Part shown: piece by piece, positions 1 to 9,418 of the stretch
How the letters are laid out: every line of letters begins with the position of its first letter
Position numbering within the stretch: position 1 is the stretch's first letter
Assembly (NCBI RefSeq): GCF_030704535.1
Contig: NC_081807.1
Location: forward strand, 4,257,001-4,321,000
Origin: Vitis vinifera
Lineage: Eukaryota > Streptophyta > Magnoliopsida > Vitales > Vitaceae
Reading direction: 5' to 3'
Length of the DNA stretch: 64,000 nt
The notes under the pieces: generated by a model
The model's database searches: none
Told to the model about the DNA's origin: nothing
What the model saw: the letters and a program-made list of their open reading frames with translations, nothing else
Translations under genes and position numbers: made by a program

Positions 1-447
1 GAGGCTCTGAGGATTGAACCTCCGGTTCCATTCCAGTACGGGAAGGCCAAGGAGGATATGGTGATCCACAGCCATGACGCTGCATTTGAGATCAAGAAAG
101 GGGAGATGATATTCGGATATCAGCCATTTGCCACCAAGGATCCCAAGGTTTTCGACAATCCTGAGGAGTTTGTGGCCCACAGGTTCATGGGCGATGGAGA
201 GAAATTGCTCGAGTACGTGTATTGGTCTAATGGACGCGAGTCAGATGATCCAACGGTGGAGAACAAACAGTGTCCGGGAAAGGATCTGGTGGTCCTGCTG
301 TCCAGGGTAATGCTGGTGGAGTTTTTCCTCCATTACGACACGTTCGACATTGAGTGTGGAACCTTGCTGTTGGGATCATCAGTGACGTTCAAGTCGTTGA
401 CCAAGCAACCTACATTTGATCACAAGTCAATTAAGCACGTATCGTAG
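1..447 (+). CDS. CYP74-family cytochrome P450, 3' end of a gene (partial)
   Basis: The reading frame is open from the first base and ends with TAG at 445-447, giving 148 residues. They match the C-terminal third of the complete paralogue at 5335-6798 almost residue for residue, starting at the K-helix (EALR, the ExxR motif) and running through the heme-binding segment NKQCPGKDLV. CYP74 enzymes rearrange fatty-acid hydroperoxides without O2 or a reductase, to allene oxides (AOS), aldehydes (HPL) or divinyl ethers. The heme loop reads CPG here but CAG in the neighbour, and the last dozen residues differ completely from the neighbour. The 5' part lies outside the window, so the catalytic subtype cannot be read. 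The two genes are a same-strand tandem pair. Confidence 0.93.
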   Translation, partial: EALRIEPPVPFQYGKAKEDMVIHSHDAAFEIKKGEMIFGYQPFATKDPKVFDNPEEFVAHRFMGDGEKLLEYVYWSNGRESDDPTVENKQCPGKDLVVLLSRVMLVEFFLHYDTFDIECGTLLLGSSVTFKSLTKQPTFDHKSIKHVS

Positions 448-2514
448 AAAGGCAGGGAGTCGTTTTTTAATGTAAGATTAAGATTGATATCCCCGTATTT
501 CTAGTTTGAATAATGTAATTGTCTCCTTGCATGGTTTATGAAGAATTTTTTTCCTTCAATTTCTTTGTTCACACCCCATCAAAATCCACCCTCTAATTTG
601 TGGTTCGTAAACAACAATCGGGCAAGTTTATAAATCAAACACTATCCTTCTTCTTTTCTTTTTTGTAACCATTTTTAGAGATGGGGAGAGATTTTTGTTG
701 AATACAAAGTAGTATTTACATATATTAATGAAGTATATCACATGTATAATGTAACAACCTGGCTTGTTTAATTTGGGTCAACGCTTGTCTCTTTATCAAG
801 TAACCCAAAAATAATAAGAGGAAAATCGTCAGAGTAAAGATGAAAAGCATAAAAAAATGTGTGGACACCAACATATAGAAAGGAGAATAGTTCAAAATAT
901 GTGGTTTAACATTTAAAGCTTATCATTCCTTACTCTCTATCTTAAGTTGTAAATGGGATGAGATGGAAAATTGGTGTTTTCAGGAAAGTGAAAAAGGAAA
1001 TAGAATGCCCACAAATTCATACTAAAACTCAAAACATTGTTTTCAAGCCTTTATTATTATGTAGCAGAAAAGTGTAGGTAATCCCATTCCAAAATGGATA
1101 CTCTTCTTCAATTCCAATCCCATATCTCTCCTTAACATTATGATTGGTTCAAGAAATTAGTAAAAAAAAAATGTTAATTCATTGGCTAAAATAATAAAAA
1201 GATAAAATAAGTTTAAAAAAATATATAAAAATAATTTAGTGACTTTAGATAAGTTTTTCCACCGGCCTTTTCTTTTTTACCATTTTTCCGTCTTATTTCC
1301 TTTACTTTGCATTTCCCTTATTACTTTCCAATGAACCAAACACAATCTAAAATTCCTATCAAAGGAATAAAACACACGAACACCCAAAAAAAATAAATAA
1401 AGGAAGGAAAAAGAAAAAATGCTTGCACCAAGACAGCCCTCCAGATCCCCTTAACTATGCAAACCCAAAAATCTCAAAGATATTGACAGCAAGTGTACAG
1501 AAACCTTGTTGCCTTCTTCCCTTGTTTAGAGAGTTATGACACTTTCTCTTCTCCTTTTTTTGCATTTTGTGGGTTCTCTCATTCACTTGTTAATGGGTTG
1601 GTATGGAAGCTTTGTGTGCAAAAAGGGAAGAAGGTTTGGAGAACAACTCTTCAATGCCTTTTTTTTGGACAATTTGAAATGAAGGAAACCAACAAATCTT
1701 TGATAAAGAAAATGGATAGATAGCCACTTGGATATGAAACAGAAAATGGTTCAGCATTTTTACTCACACATGATGCAGCATCTATTCCCCACAATTCAGT
1801 TCCAATTGATTAAGGGTAGAGAAGAAAACATTTGACACAAGCATGAACCTGAACACATGGGATTACTCAAAAGCCTTACACAAGGATGAGTTCCTGGACT
1901 CCCATTTTAGCTTGGGAAATCTACACATATACAACTTTCCAGGCAACCATGCAATGAAGAGGGACCAATTCAACTCCCTAATCACCAGACCCCAGCAATC
2001 AGTATCTAAGAGCTCTATAAGGGTAGTTAACCCCCGACCCATCATGTCCCCTCTGGAAATTTGTTTAATTAATTGGAGTGCATTTTGAATTGGAGTTTCT
2101 GCAATGCTGGTAGTATCTTCTACTTAATTTAATTAATTATACACATAATAAACACTTGCCTCTGGAAAATCCCCCTATAATTTTTTCAGTTTCTTTCAAT
2201 TACCAGCAAAATTAGGGCTGAGAATGGAATTCCCAAACCCTAAAACAAAAAGAATTCCCAAATCTGAAAACAGTCTAGGATTCGGTTTTATAAATTACAA
2301 AAAGAACAACCATAATAAAGATGAAAAGCAACGAAGGAAGAAAAAGGAAATGAGAGAGGAGAGAGGAGACGCAGAGAGAGCAGCAGTCTCACCTTCTGGT
2401 GGGGAACACCAAGGACGAACATGCCAATTCTAAATTCAACCCAAATGAGTTGTGGTGACGGGCCGTGGGCTCGATGCCCAGACCAAGCGAAACGACGTCG
2501 TTCCCAAACGACTC
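448..2514. other. Spacer between the CYP74 pair and the U6 gene
   Basis: AT-rich sequence holding the 3' flank of the upstream CYP74 gene. The short ORFs here (for example around 1493-1723 and 1843-2088) show no recognisable motif or family similarity, and I see no convincing gene. Confidence 0.6.
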
Positions 2515-2525
2515 TTCCCACATCG
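2515..2525 (+). promoter_or_regulatory. Upstream sequence element (USE) of the U6 gene
   Basis: TTCCCACATCG matches the plant snRNA USE consensus (RTCCCACATCG) at 10 of 11 positions. It lies 24 bp before the TATA motif, the spacing known for Pol III-transcribed plant snRNA genes; Pol II types have about 10 bp more. Confidence 0.88.
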
Positions 2526-2549
2526 ACTGCTCATAGACGAAATTGAGCT

Positions 2550-2559
2550 TTTATATATC
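2550..2559 (+). promoter_or_regulatory. TATA box of the U6 gene
   Basis: TTTATATATC sits about 25-30 bp before the first base of the U6 RNA. Together with the USE it defines a standard plant Pol III snRNA promoter. Confidence 0.85.
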
Positions 2560-2580
2560 AGGAGCAAACGCTTAGAGCTT

Positions 2581-2600
2581 GTCTCTTCGGAGACATCCGA

Positions 2601-2632
<32 letters not shown>

Positions 2633-2683
2633 GGCCCCTGCGCAAGGATGACACGCACAAATCGAGAAATGGTCCAAATTTTT
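2581..2683 (+). ncRNA. U6: U6 spliceosomal snRNA
   Basis: U6 is the catalytic-core snRNA of the spliceosome. The sequence from 2581 carries the 5' stem-loop with a UUCG tetraloop, then the highly conserved core, including the ACAGAGA box (in GATACAGAGAAGATTAGC) and the following AGC triad, and the 3' part ending in GGTCCAAA. A T run from 2679 to 2686 is the Pol III terminator. Compared with the usual plant sequence, the 5' stem has two changes that keep pairing (GTCTC/GAGAC instead of GTCCC/GGGAC). USE, TATA, intact core and terminator all argue for a working gene rather than one of the many U6 pseudogenes. Overlapping ORFs on either strand are shadows. Confidence 0.95.
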
Positions 2684-2689
2684 TTTCCA

Positions 2690-4860
2690 CTTTTCCCCCT
2701 TACTCCCATCTCCCTATCCCAGCCGTTCAATCCCCGCTTTAATGTGATCTGAGCCGTTAGATCATTTGACCCACAAACCCTCCATGATCGTCTGCAAACC
2801 TAGCGGAGGCGATTACTTTTTGCACCTGCGACGCACTGAATCCATCTGGGGTTTTTTTGTTGGAGAAGACGACGTTTCAGCCTTTTGATTTGTGTTTATT
2901 TTCCACAATACGACGTCGTTGGATGCTCAGTTCTTGTTTTGGTTTGTTCTTTTTCCACATAATTACTATTTTTTTTCCTCTATGTCAAAGTCTACATTTA
3001 AGAAATTCATAAAAAATGATAAACAATCATAACTTGAATCAAACACCAAAAATATAAACATTTTGTTCCTGATCATAAATCTTAATTTGCAATAGTGGAT
3101 TTGAGGCAAAGTAATAATTTTTTAACTTACATTATTACATTTAAGAATTATATGAAATAAAGGAAAATATTATCTCAAACAATTTATTTTTGAATAAGCA
3201 AATAGAAAACTAATTTTAGGGTATATGAGAATGAGAAAAGAAGACTATGTTTGGTTCTCGAAAAATTTAAGGAAAAGTGTGAATAAAAGAAAATAGAGAT
3301 GAAAAGTAGAAGGAAAAAAAAAATGAAAGGAAATAATTTTTTTTTTTAAATTTAATAAATTATTTTTATATATTTTTTCAAACTCAAAGTTTAAAATATT
3401 TAAAATTTAAATGAATTTTAATTATATTTGATTTATTTTATATTTTTTTATGGTGTGACCAAATATAAAAAAATTATTTTCCTTAACATCTTTTTTCTTT
3501 CCTTCCTAGTATTTCCAGGAACCAAATATAGCCGAAGGCTTTTACCAAATTCTAAACTCTATGATTGGAAAACAATCTTAATTATTGAATTAAATTAATA
3601 CTCACTTTTGGGTGTCCATCATTTTCAATTATTAGTATATTATTTACGAATTAAGGCTATATTTGATTCTCAAAATTTTTAAAGGAAAATATAAGAGAAA
3701 AAATGGAATAAAATTAAGAAAAAAAAAATAAAATATCAATAAAAATTATTTTAATATGATAATTTGAATTTATTTTATTTTTTAATAAAAATTAAATAAT
3801 CTAAAAAATATTTTTAAAAAATTATTTATATTTATTTTTTGAATTTTTCATAATAAAATTAAATATAAAAAAATCATTTTTCTTTATATTTGTTTTCTTT
3901 CTTCAACACTTTTTAGGACTAAACACCATATAAAGAAAACATAAAAGTATCACAATGGACTTCCTGCCATAAAATGCACCGGAAAGGGAAAAAGAAGAAT
4001 ATATATATTTTTTCATTATCCATTAAAAAAAGAAATTAAGAAGAATAATTCAATATAAAAATTATTTAAAAATTTATAATGAAATTTGTAGCCCAAACAA
4101 ATAATATAGCTATTAATCTTCAATAGTAATGAAATATTATTTTTTTTGCTACCATTTTGCAAAATATTGTGTCTTTATTATTAAAGAATTTTAATTTAAT
4201 GAATAAAAGAAATCTCTTAAATTGAATGGTAATTTTTTTAATAATTATTAAAATCAAATTTATTTTGTATTGAAATAAACAAAAAATATTTTATTTTGTA
4301 ATATCTAATTACTATTACATATATTTTCTTTATTTATTTTGTAAATTATTATAGTACCTTATTAAGAGTTTTAAAGATATTAACTTGGGCCATAAAGATA
4401 ATTATGGTAAAAGGTAAAGTTTGTAACAAAAGATAATGAACAATGATATTTGAATTTTGAGAGAATAGTGATATTTAATGTTATGATCTCATTTTTCGTT
4501 TGATATTATTGAGTTCAAAACTATAATGGTGCACACACGGGTTTACTGGTCTATTCTTCAATGGTATGTTATGAAAACCCTCCATATATGACATTTTATC
4601 ATTCATAGATGACGTGAAATATTATATTTTGTCACAAATAATTTTATAACAAAAATTGAAATTCATAGTGTAGTGTAGGGTGATAGATTATAAAAATGAT
4701 TCTAATAGTATTACTAACGTTAAAAAGTAAAAAAGAAATGTCATTCTTAAAATTTGACGTGGTGTATGGGCCGCCCTTGGTCTTGAACCATGGTGGCTCA
4801 GACCCATGGAATGTTCTTCTTGGCTAGACAAACACATGGAGAGATGCAGCACATGGTTTC
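2690..4860. other. AT-rich spacer with two MITE-like segments
   Basis: No gene seen. At about 3243-3533 a stretch begins GACTATGTTTGGTTCTCG and ends with AGGAACCAAATATAGCC, an imperfect terminal inverted repeat. At about 3654-3918 a similar stretch begins GGCTATATTTGATTCTC and ends TAGGACTAAACACCATATAAA. Both are AT-rich and look like short non-autonomous DNA transposons of one family. Target-site duplications are not clear. Confidence 0.45.
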
Positions 4861-4876
4861 CTTCTTTTGACACGGA

Positions 4877-4882
4877 CACGTG
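4877..4882 (+). promoter_or_regulatory. G-box upstream of the complete CYP74 gene
   Basis: CACGTG inside ACACGTGT, about 450 bp before the CYP74 start codon. G-boxes bind bZIP and bHLH factors, including MYC2-type jasmonate regulators. Wound or jasmonate control would fit an oxylipin gene, but that is inference. Confidence 0.4.
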
Positions 4883-5208
4883 TTGCATTGACTCTGATTT
4901 TGTTTGAATCGCAGACTCCCAGCAGCCTTTGGACTATTTCTTGGGCCAGCCTCTTCCTTCGTATGATACGTGTTGTAGCCTACCTCTACTTCTACTTTTC
5001 CTTTTCAGGTACGTGTGCCTTGCACGTCTTTTGTTCAGTGTTTGAGCCCATGTCAATGTGGGACAGGATTTGATCAGAACAGATAACCATATCTGGAAAG
5101 AGTCTCCACCACCTTTGGATAAAAGGGTGATGTAATGACTGATGATTTCAAGTGAGAAGATGTCGCATTAACTCACATGCAAATTGAAAATAAGCGATCC
5201 TCCGAGTC

Positions 5209-5215
5209 TATATAA
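5209..5215 (+). promoter_or_regulatory. TATA box of the complete CYP74 gene
   Basis: TATATAA in the context TCTATATAAGCAGCC, 120 bp before the ATG, leaves a 5' leader of about 90 bases, normal for plant Pol II genes. Confidence 0.7.
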
Positions 5216-5334
5216 GCAGCCAAACTGTCCTGCATTGCATCATCGTATCACAGTTATCACCATCTATATCACCTACATTTCTTGAATTTGGCTTTCTTCT
5301 ACTTCATACAAACACCTTCACCTACAATCCAATA

Positions 5335-6798
5335 ATGTCTTCATCTTCTGATAAAAACGATCTCAATTCATCTTCTTCATTGTCTAAACTTCCATTACGA
5401 AAGATTCCAGGCGATTATGGCTTGCCCTTCTTTGGTGCAATAAAGGATCGTCTTGATTACTTCTACAAACAGGGGCGGGAGGAGTTCTTCAACGCTCGAA
5501 TGCACAAGTATCAATCCACCGTTTTCAGAGCCAACATGCCACCTGGTCCTTTCATGGCTTCCAACCCTAATGTCATCGTCCTCCTCGACTCCATCAGCTT
5601 TCCCATCCTATTCGACACCTCCAAAGTTGAAAAGAGAAACGTCCTTGACGGCACATACATGCCCTCCACCGCCTTCACTGGTGGTTATCGAGTCTGTGCA
5701 TATCTCGACCCTTCCGAAACCAACCACGCTCTTCTCAAGCGCTTGTTCATGTCAGCACTTGCTGCTCGGCATCATAACTTCATTCCCCTGTTTCGTAGCA
5801 GCTTGTCCGAGCTCTTCACCAGCCTCGAAGATGATATTTCCAGCAAAGGCGAGGCAGACTTCAATGACATATCTGATAACATGTCTTTCAACTTCGTGTT
5901 CAGACTGTTTTGTGATAAATATCCTTCAGAGACTGCGCTCGGTTCACAAGGACCCAGTATTGTTACAAAATGGTTGTTCTTCCAACTTGCACCTCTCATT
6001 ACACTTGGGTTGTCCTTGTTACCAAACTTTGTAGAAGATCTACTTCTACACACCTTTCCCTTACCGTCAATATTCGTAAAATCCGATTATAAGAAGCTTT
6101 ACCGCGCCTTTTATGCATCTGCGTCCTCGATATTGGATGAAGCTGAGAGCATGGGAATTAAGAGAGATGAAGCTTGCCATAACCTTGTGTTTCTTGCTGG
6201 CTTCAATGCATATGGTGGCATGAAGGCTTTGTTTCCCTCTTTGATCAAGTGGGTTGGCTCAGCAGGAGAGAAGCTACACCGCGAACTCGCTGATGAAATA
6301 AGGACCGTTGTTAAAGCGGAGGGAGGAGTGTCTTTTGCAGCTCTTGAGAAGATGAGTTTGACCAAGTCAGTGGTATATGAGGCTCTGAGGATTGATCCTC
6401 CGGTTCCATTCCAGTACGGAAAGGCCAAGGAGGATATGGTGATCCACAGCCATGATGCTGCATTTGAGATCAAGAAAGGGGAGATGATATTCGGATATCA
6501 GCCATTTGCCACCAAGGATCCTAAAGTTTTCGACAATCCTGAGGAGTTCATGGGCAACAGGTTTATGGGGGAGGGAGAGAGACTGCTCAAGTACGTGTAT
6601 TGGTCTAATGGACGTGAGTCAGGTAATCCGACGGTGGAAAATAAACAGTGTGCAGGGAAGGATCTGGTGCTGCTGCTCTCCAGGGTAATGCTGGTGGAGT
6701 TCTTCCTCCGCTATGACACGTTCGACATTGAATCCGGAACCTTGTTGTTGGGATCATCAGTGACGTTCAAGTCGATAACCAAGGCCACGGACAGTTAG
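5335..6798 (+). CDS. CYP74 cytochrome P450, probable fatty-acid hydroperoxide lyase (CYP74C-like)
   Basis: Complete intronless gene of 487 residues, the usual CYP74 length and gene structure. No long chloroplast transit peptide precedes the conserved core (LRKIPGDYGLPFFG, residues 21-34), as in CYP74C enzymes and unlike most AOS. Landmarks: the PPGPF motif near 69-73; VLDGTYMPS (103-111); the I-helix FNAYGG (290-295), which keeps the CYP74 Asn and lacks the O2-activating Thr of other P450s; ExxR at E349/R352; and the heme ligand C439 in NKQCAGKDLV. Residue L104 occupies the known F/L toggle position, where AOS enzymes carry Phe and HPLs carry Leu. This points to hydroperoxide cleavage to aldehydes, not jasmonate precursor synthesis. 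The subfamily (CYP74C) and any 9/13 specificity are inferred from recalled similarity. It is a tandem paralogue of the partial gene at 1-447. A MITE lies directly at the stop codon. Confidence 0.95.
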   Translation: MSSSSDKNDLNSSSSLSKLPLRKIPGDYGLPFFGAIKDRLDYFYKQGREEFFNARMHKYQSTVFRANMPPGPFMASNPNVIVLLDSISFPILFDTSKVEKRNVLDGTYMPSTAFTGGYRVCAYLDPSETNHALLKRLFMSALAARHHNFIPLFRSSLSELFTSLEDDISSKGEADFNDISDNMSFNFVFRLFCDKYPSETALGSQGPSIVTKWLFFQLAPLITLGLSLLPNFVEDLLLHTFPLPSIFVKSDYKKLYRAFYASASSILDEAESMGIKRDEACHNLVFLAGFNAYGGMKALFPSLIKWVGSAGEKLHRELADEIRTVVKAEGGVSFAALEKMSLTKSVVYEALRIDPPVPFQYGKAKEDMVIHSHDAAFEIKKGEMIFGYQPFATKDPKVFDNPEEFMGNRFMGEGERLLKYVYWSNGRESGNPTVENKQCAGKDLVLLLSRVMLVEFFLRYDTFDIESGTLLLGSSVTFKSITKATDS

Positions 6799-7018
6799 AT
6801 GGTGTTTGATTTTTTTGCTAAAAGTAATTTGTGTTCGGAATTTAGGTTTTTTTTTTTTTTTTTTTTTTTTTTTATGATTTATAAATTTTTTATTAAATAG
6901 AAAAAATCAAAATATGTAATTTTTTCTATAAAAACACTATAAAAACAAATAACTTGATATTTATTACTATTAAACATTAAGGTTCTATTTAAAATTAAGT
7001 AAAAAAACAAACACCATC
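6798..7018 (+). mobile_element. Tourist-like MITE, copy 1, at the CYP74 stop codon
   Basis: Begins GATGGTGTTTG and ends CAAACACCATC, perfect 11-bp terminal inverted repeats, flanked by TTA on both sides (6795-6797 and 7019-7021), the target duplication of PIF/Harbinger (Tourist) elements. The inner part near the right end (AAAATTAAGTAAAAAAACAA) is the reverse complement of the left end of copies 2 and 3, so this copy is inverted relative to them. A T run of about 27 bases lies at 6847-6873. The left TTA includes the first two bases of the TAG stop codon. Confidence 0.8.
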
Positions 7019-7021
7019 TTA

Positions 7022-9417
7022 GATTTCCTTCCTATCATGTGGAAACAAGTTCTTTAAGATTGTTCTATTTTTTTTCTTAAATTTAGTATTATAATTTGTT
7101 TTAATATAAAAGGTTATGTTCTTAATTTATCCTTATCTATGAATTTGTCAAATTCAACTTGGAGCCTGTGGTCCAAGTTGCACTTCTTTCTAATCAATGA
7201 CCCCTTGCAAGTTGGATGAATTCATAGATTCATCAAAGTATTAATGGAAATTCAAACCCCACCTCACACAAGTTCAAATAAAAATCCAAATCGTCGGCAA
7301 ACAGTTTTTAGGAACAATTTTCTATTATTCAAAAAAAAAAAAAAACATGATTTCACAATTAAAAAAAATAAAAATTGTTAACTATTTTTTATAATGTTCT
7401 TAAGAATAGAAAACATGATTTTTTTTAAAATCATTTTTTAAGAATAGAATAATTAAAAATAAAATACAATGATATAAAAATTATTTTTAAAAATATTAAA
7501 GGAATGTTAAAATTATTTCAAATTCTCAAAAATACTTATATTCTACAAAACTTCATAAAAAGGTTTTTCAAAATTATTTTCAAAAATTATTTTTTAAAAC
7601 TATTTTTGAAAATAATTATCAAACATGACCTATATTTTTTTAATATTTATATGATAAACATTTTTTTAAATTTCCAACTTGGATAAAAATTCGATAGCAT
7701 ATAAAATATGAATTACTAAATTTCAAACATTTAGATGGTATTTAGTAAAATTATTTCATTTTTATTTTTGAGCATTACAATTGTTTATAATCACTTAATT
7801 TTTTTTTAATTATTAAATTGACATATATTAAAAAAAAATGAAAGAAAGGAAACACAAATAAGATATTTGTTATTTGAAAATTATTTATTTTAAAAGTAAT
7901 TGTATTATATCTAAATCTTAGTTTTCATCTCTTTATTTATTTATTTTTACTTCAATCTCTTTTTTTTTTTTTTTTTGAGTTTTTAGTGTTCTAAAATTTG
8001 ATAATTCATGCAGATTTAAAGTTGGAAAGTTAGGTATTGACTCAATGGCTTTGGATTCTTCAATAAATAATTCATTCAATCAGCAATTATTTTCAGTGGA
8101 GTCAGTTTGATTTGATGTAATGGATTATGGGGGTTGCTTCACGGAATTTGCTATCAAATTCAAATTTCAATTAAAAAACACAAAGTAATGAAATATATTT
8201 GTTTATAGCTTTTCTCAGACGTGGGGGCTCTTGGGAAAGTAATTTACACTAATCTTATCATTTTCTTAGACTTTTAGTTTTAGATGTGACAAATATTTAT
8301 TTTTATTTTTATTTCACTCTTACCGCATCCAATTAATTTGTTCTCAAAAAGGGTTTTATCCCACAACCTTAAAAATGAAAATAAATAGATTTTAATATTA
8401 AAATCCAATTTTAAAAAAATTACTATTTGAGATGTTTAAAAAAAAATTTATATTTTTAAAAATAATTTTATGATGTTTTATATAACAAAAATTTGTTTGA
8501 AAATATCAATTGATGAAACCGATTCCCAAAAATGATTTTAGCTCACAGTTTTAAATTAAAATAAGGATTCATCCAAATGTATAATAAAACCATCGTTTTT
8601 AAGCTTAAGTGAGAATGAAAACCAACCCTGAAGTGCAAGAAAAAAAATTTAGGTTTGAGTGGACTAATAAATATCATCTTACAAATTTTTCTAAGTTACT
8701 TTAAGCTTTTAAAAAACCTAAATCTTCATGTCATTAACTTTCTTTCATAAGCTTTTTTTATTTATTTAAACTTGAAAACTGCACTTGATTTAAATCCTCA
8801 ATTGAATTACTCTTATTTTATAGCCATCAAAACTTGATGAGAAGAATTATTAGACATTTAATAATTTAGAATAAATTTAAATTTAACACTTGTTATTTAA
8901 TTTTTATTTTTAAGCATTATAATTGGTATTTAAAGCTTAGATAAATTGATTAAGTTAAAAAGTATTTTAAGATTTAAAAAACTTATTTATTTTGATTTAT
9001 TACTTCAAATTTCTTTTATATTGTAAGAGACATTTAGTACATGATTGAATATTGACATGGAAAAAAGTTTTTGTATTGTATCAAAAAGTTAATTTTCAAT
9101 ATTATATATAAAAAAAAAAAGTAATTTCAAAACAAGATATGTCATCGTGACCAAAAAATAAAATAAATCATTATATATATATATATATATATATATCATA
9201 TTTTTTTACTCATTTATTTTTTTCTTTCAAAAAAAGCAATGTGAAATGATGTGTTAAAAATGGTAATTACCACGTTTGAATAATTCATTTAGATTGTTAA
9301 TAAAAAAAACTCTAAATGATGGGATGTCAATTTTATTATCAGATCAAATTTCAATTTAAATTCGCAAAAGAATAAGCCAATTGGATATAAGTGGTAGTTG
9401 ATTTTAACCTCCAATTG
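7022..9417. other. AT-rich spacer
   Basis: No gene seen. It contains long A/T runs and an (AT)n microsatellite at about 9172-9196. At 7731-7741, TTTAGATGGTATTTAG resembles one end of the MITE family, but I found no matching other end. Confidence 0.6.
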
Positions 9418-9418
9418 T

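Noticed and set aside
2452..2742. 96-codon plus-strand ORF and the opposing minus-strand ORF at 2436-2690
   Set aside because: They overlap the U6 snRNA gene and its promoter; the open frames are a by-product of the conserved RNA.
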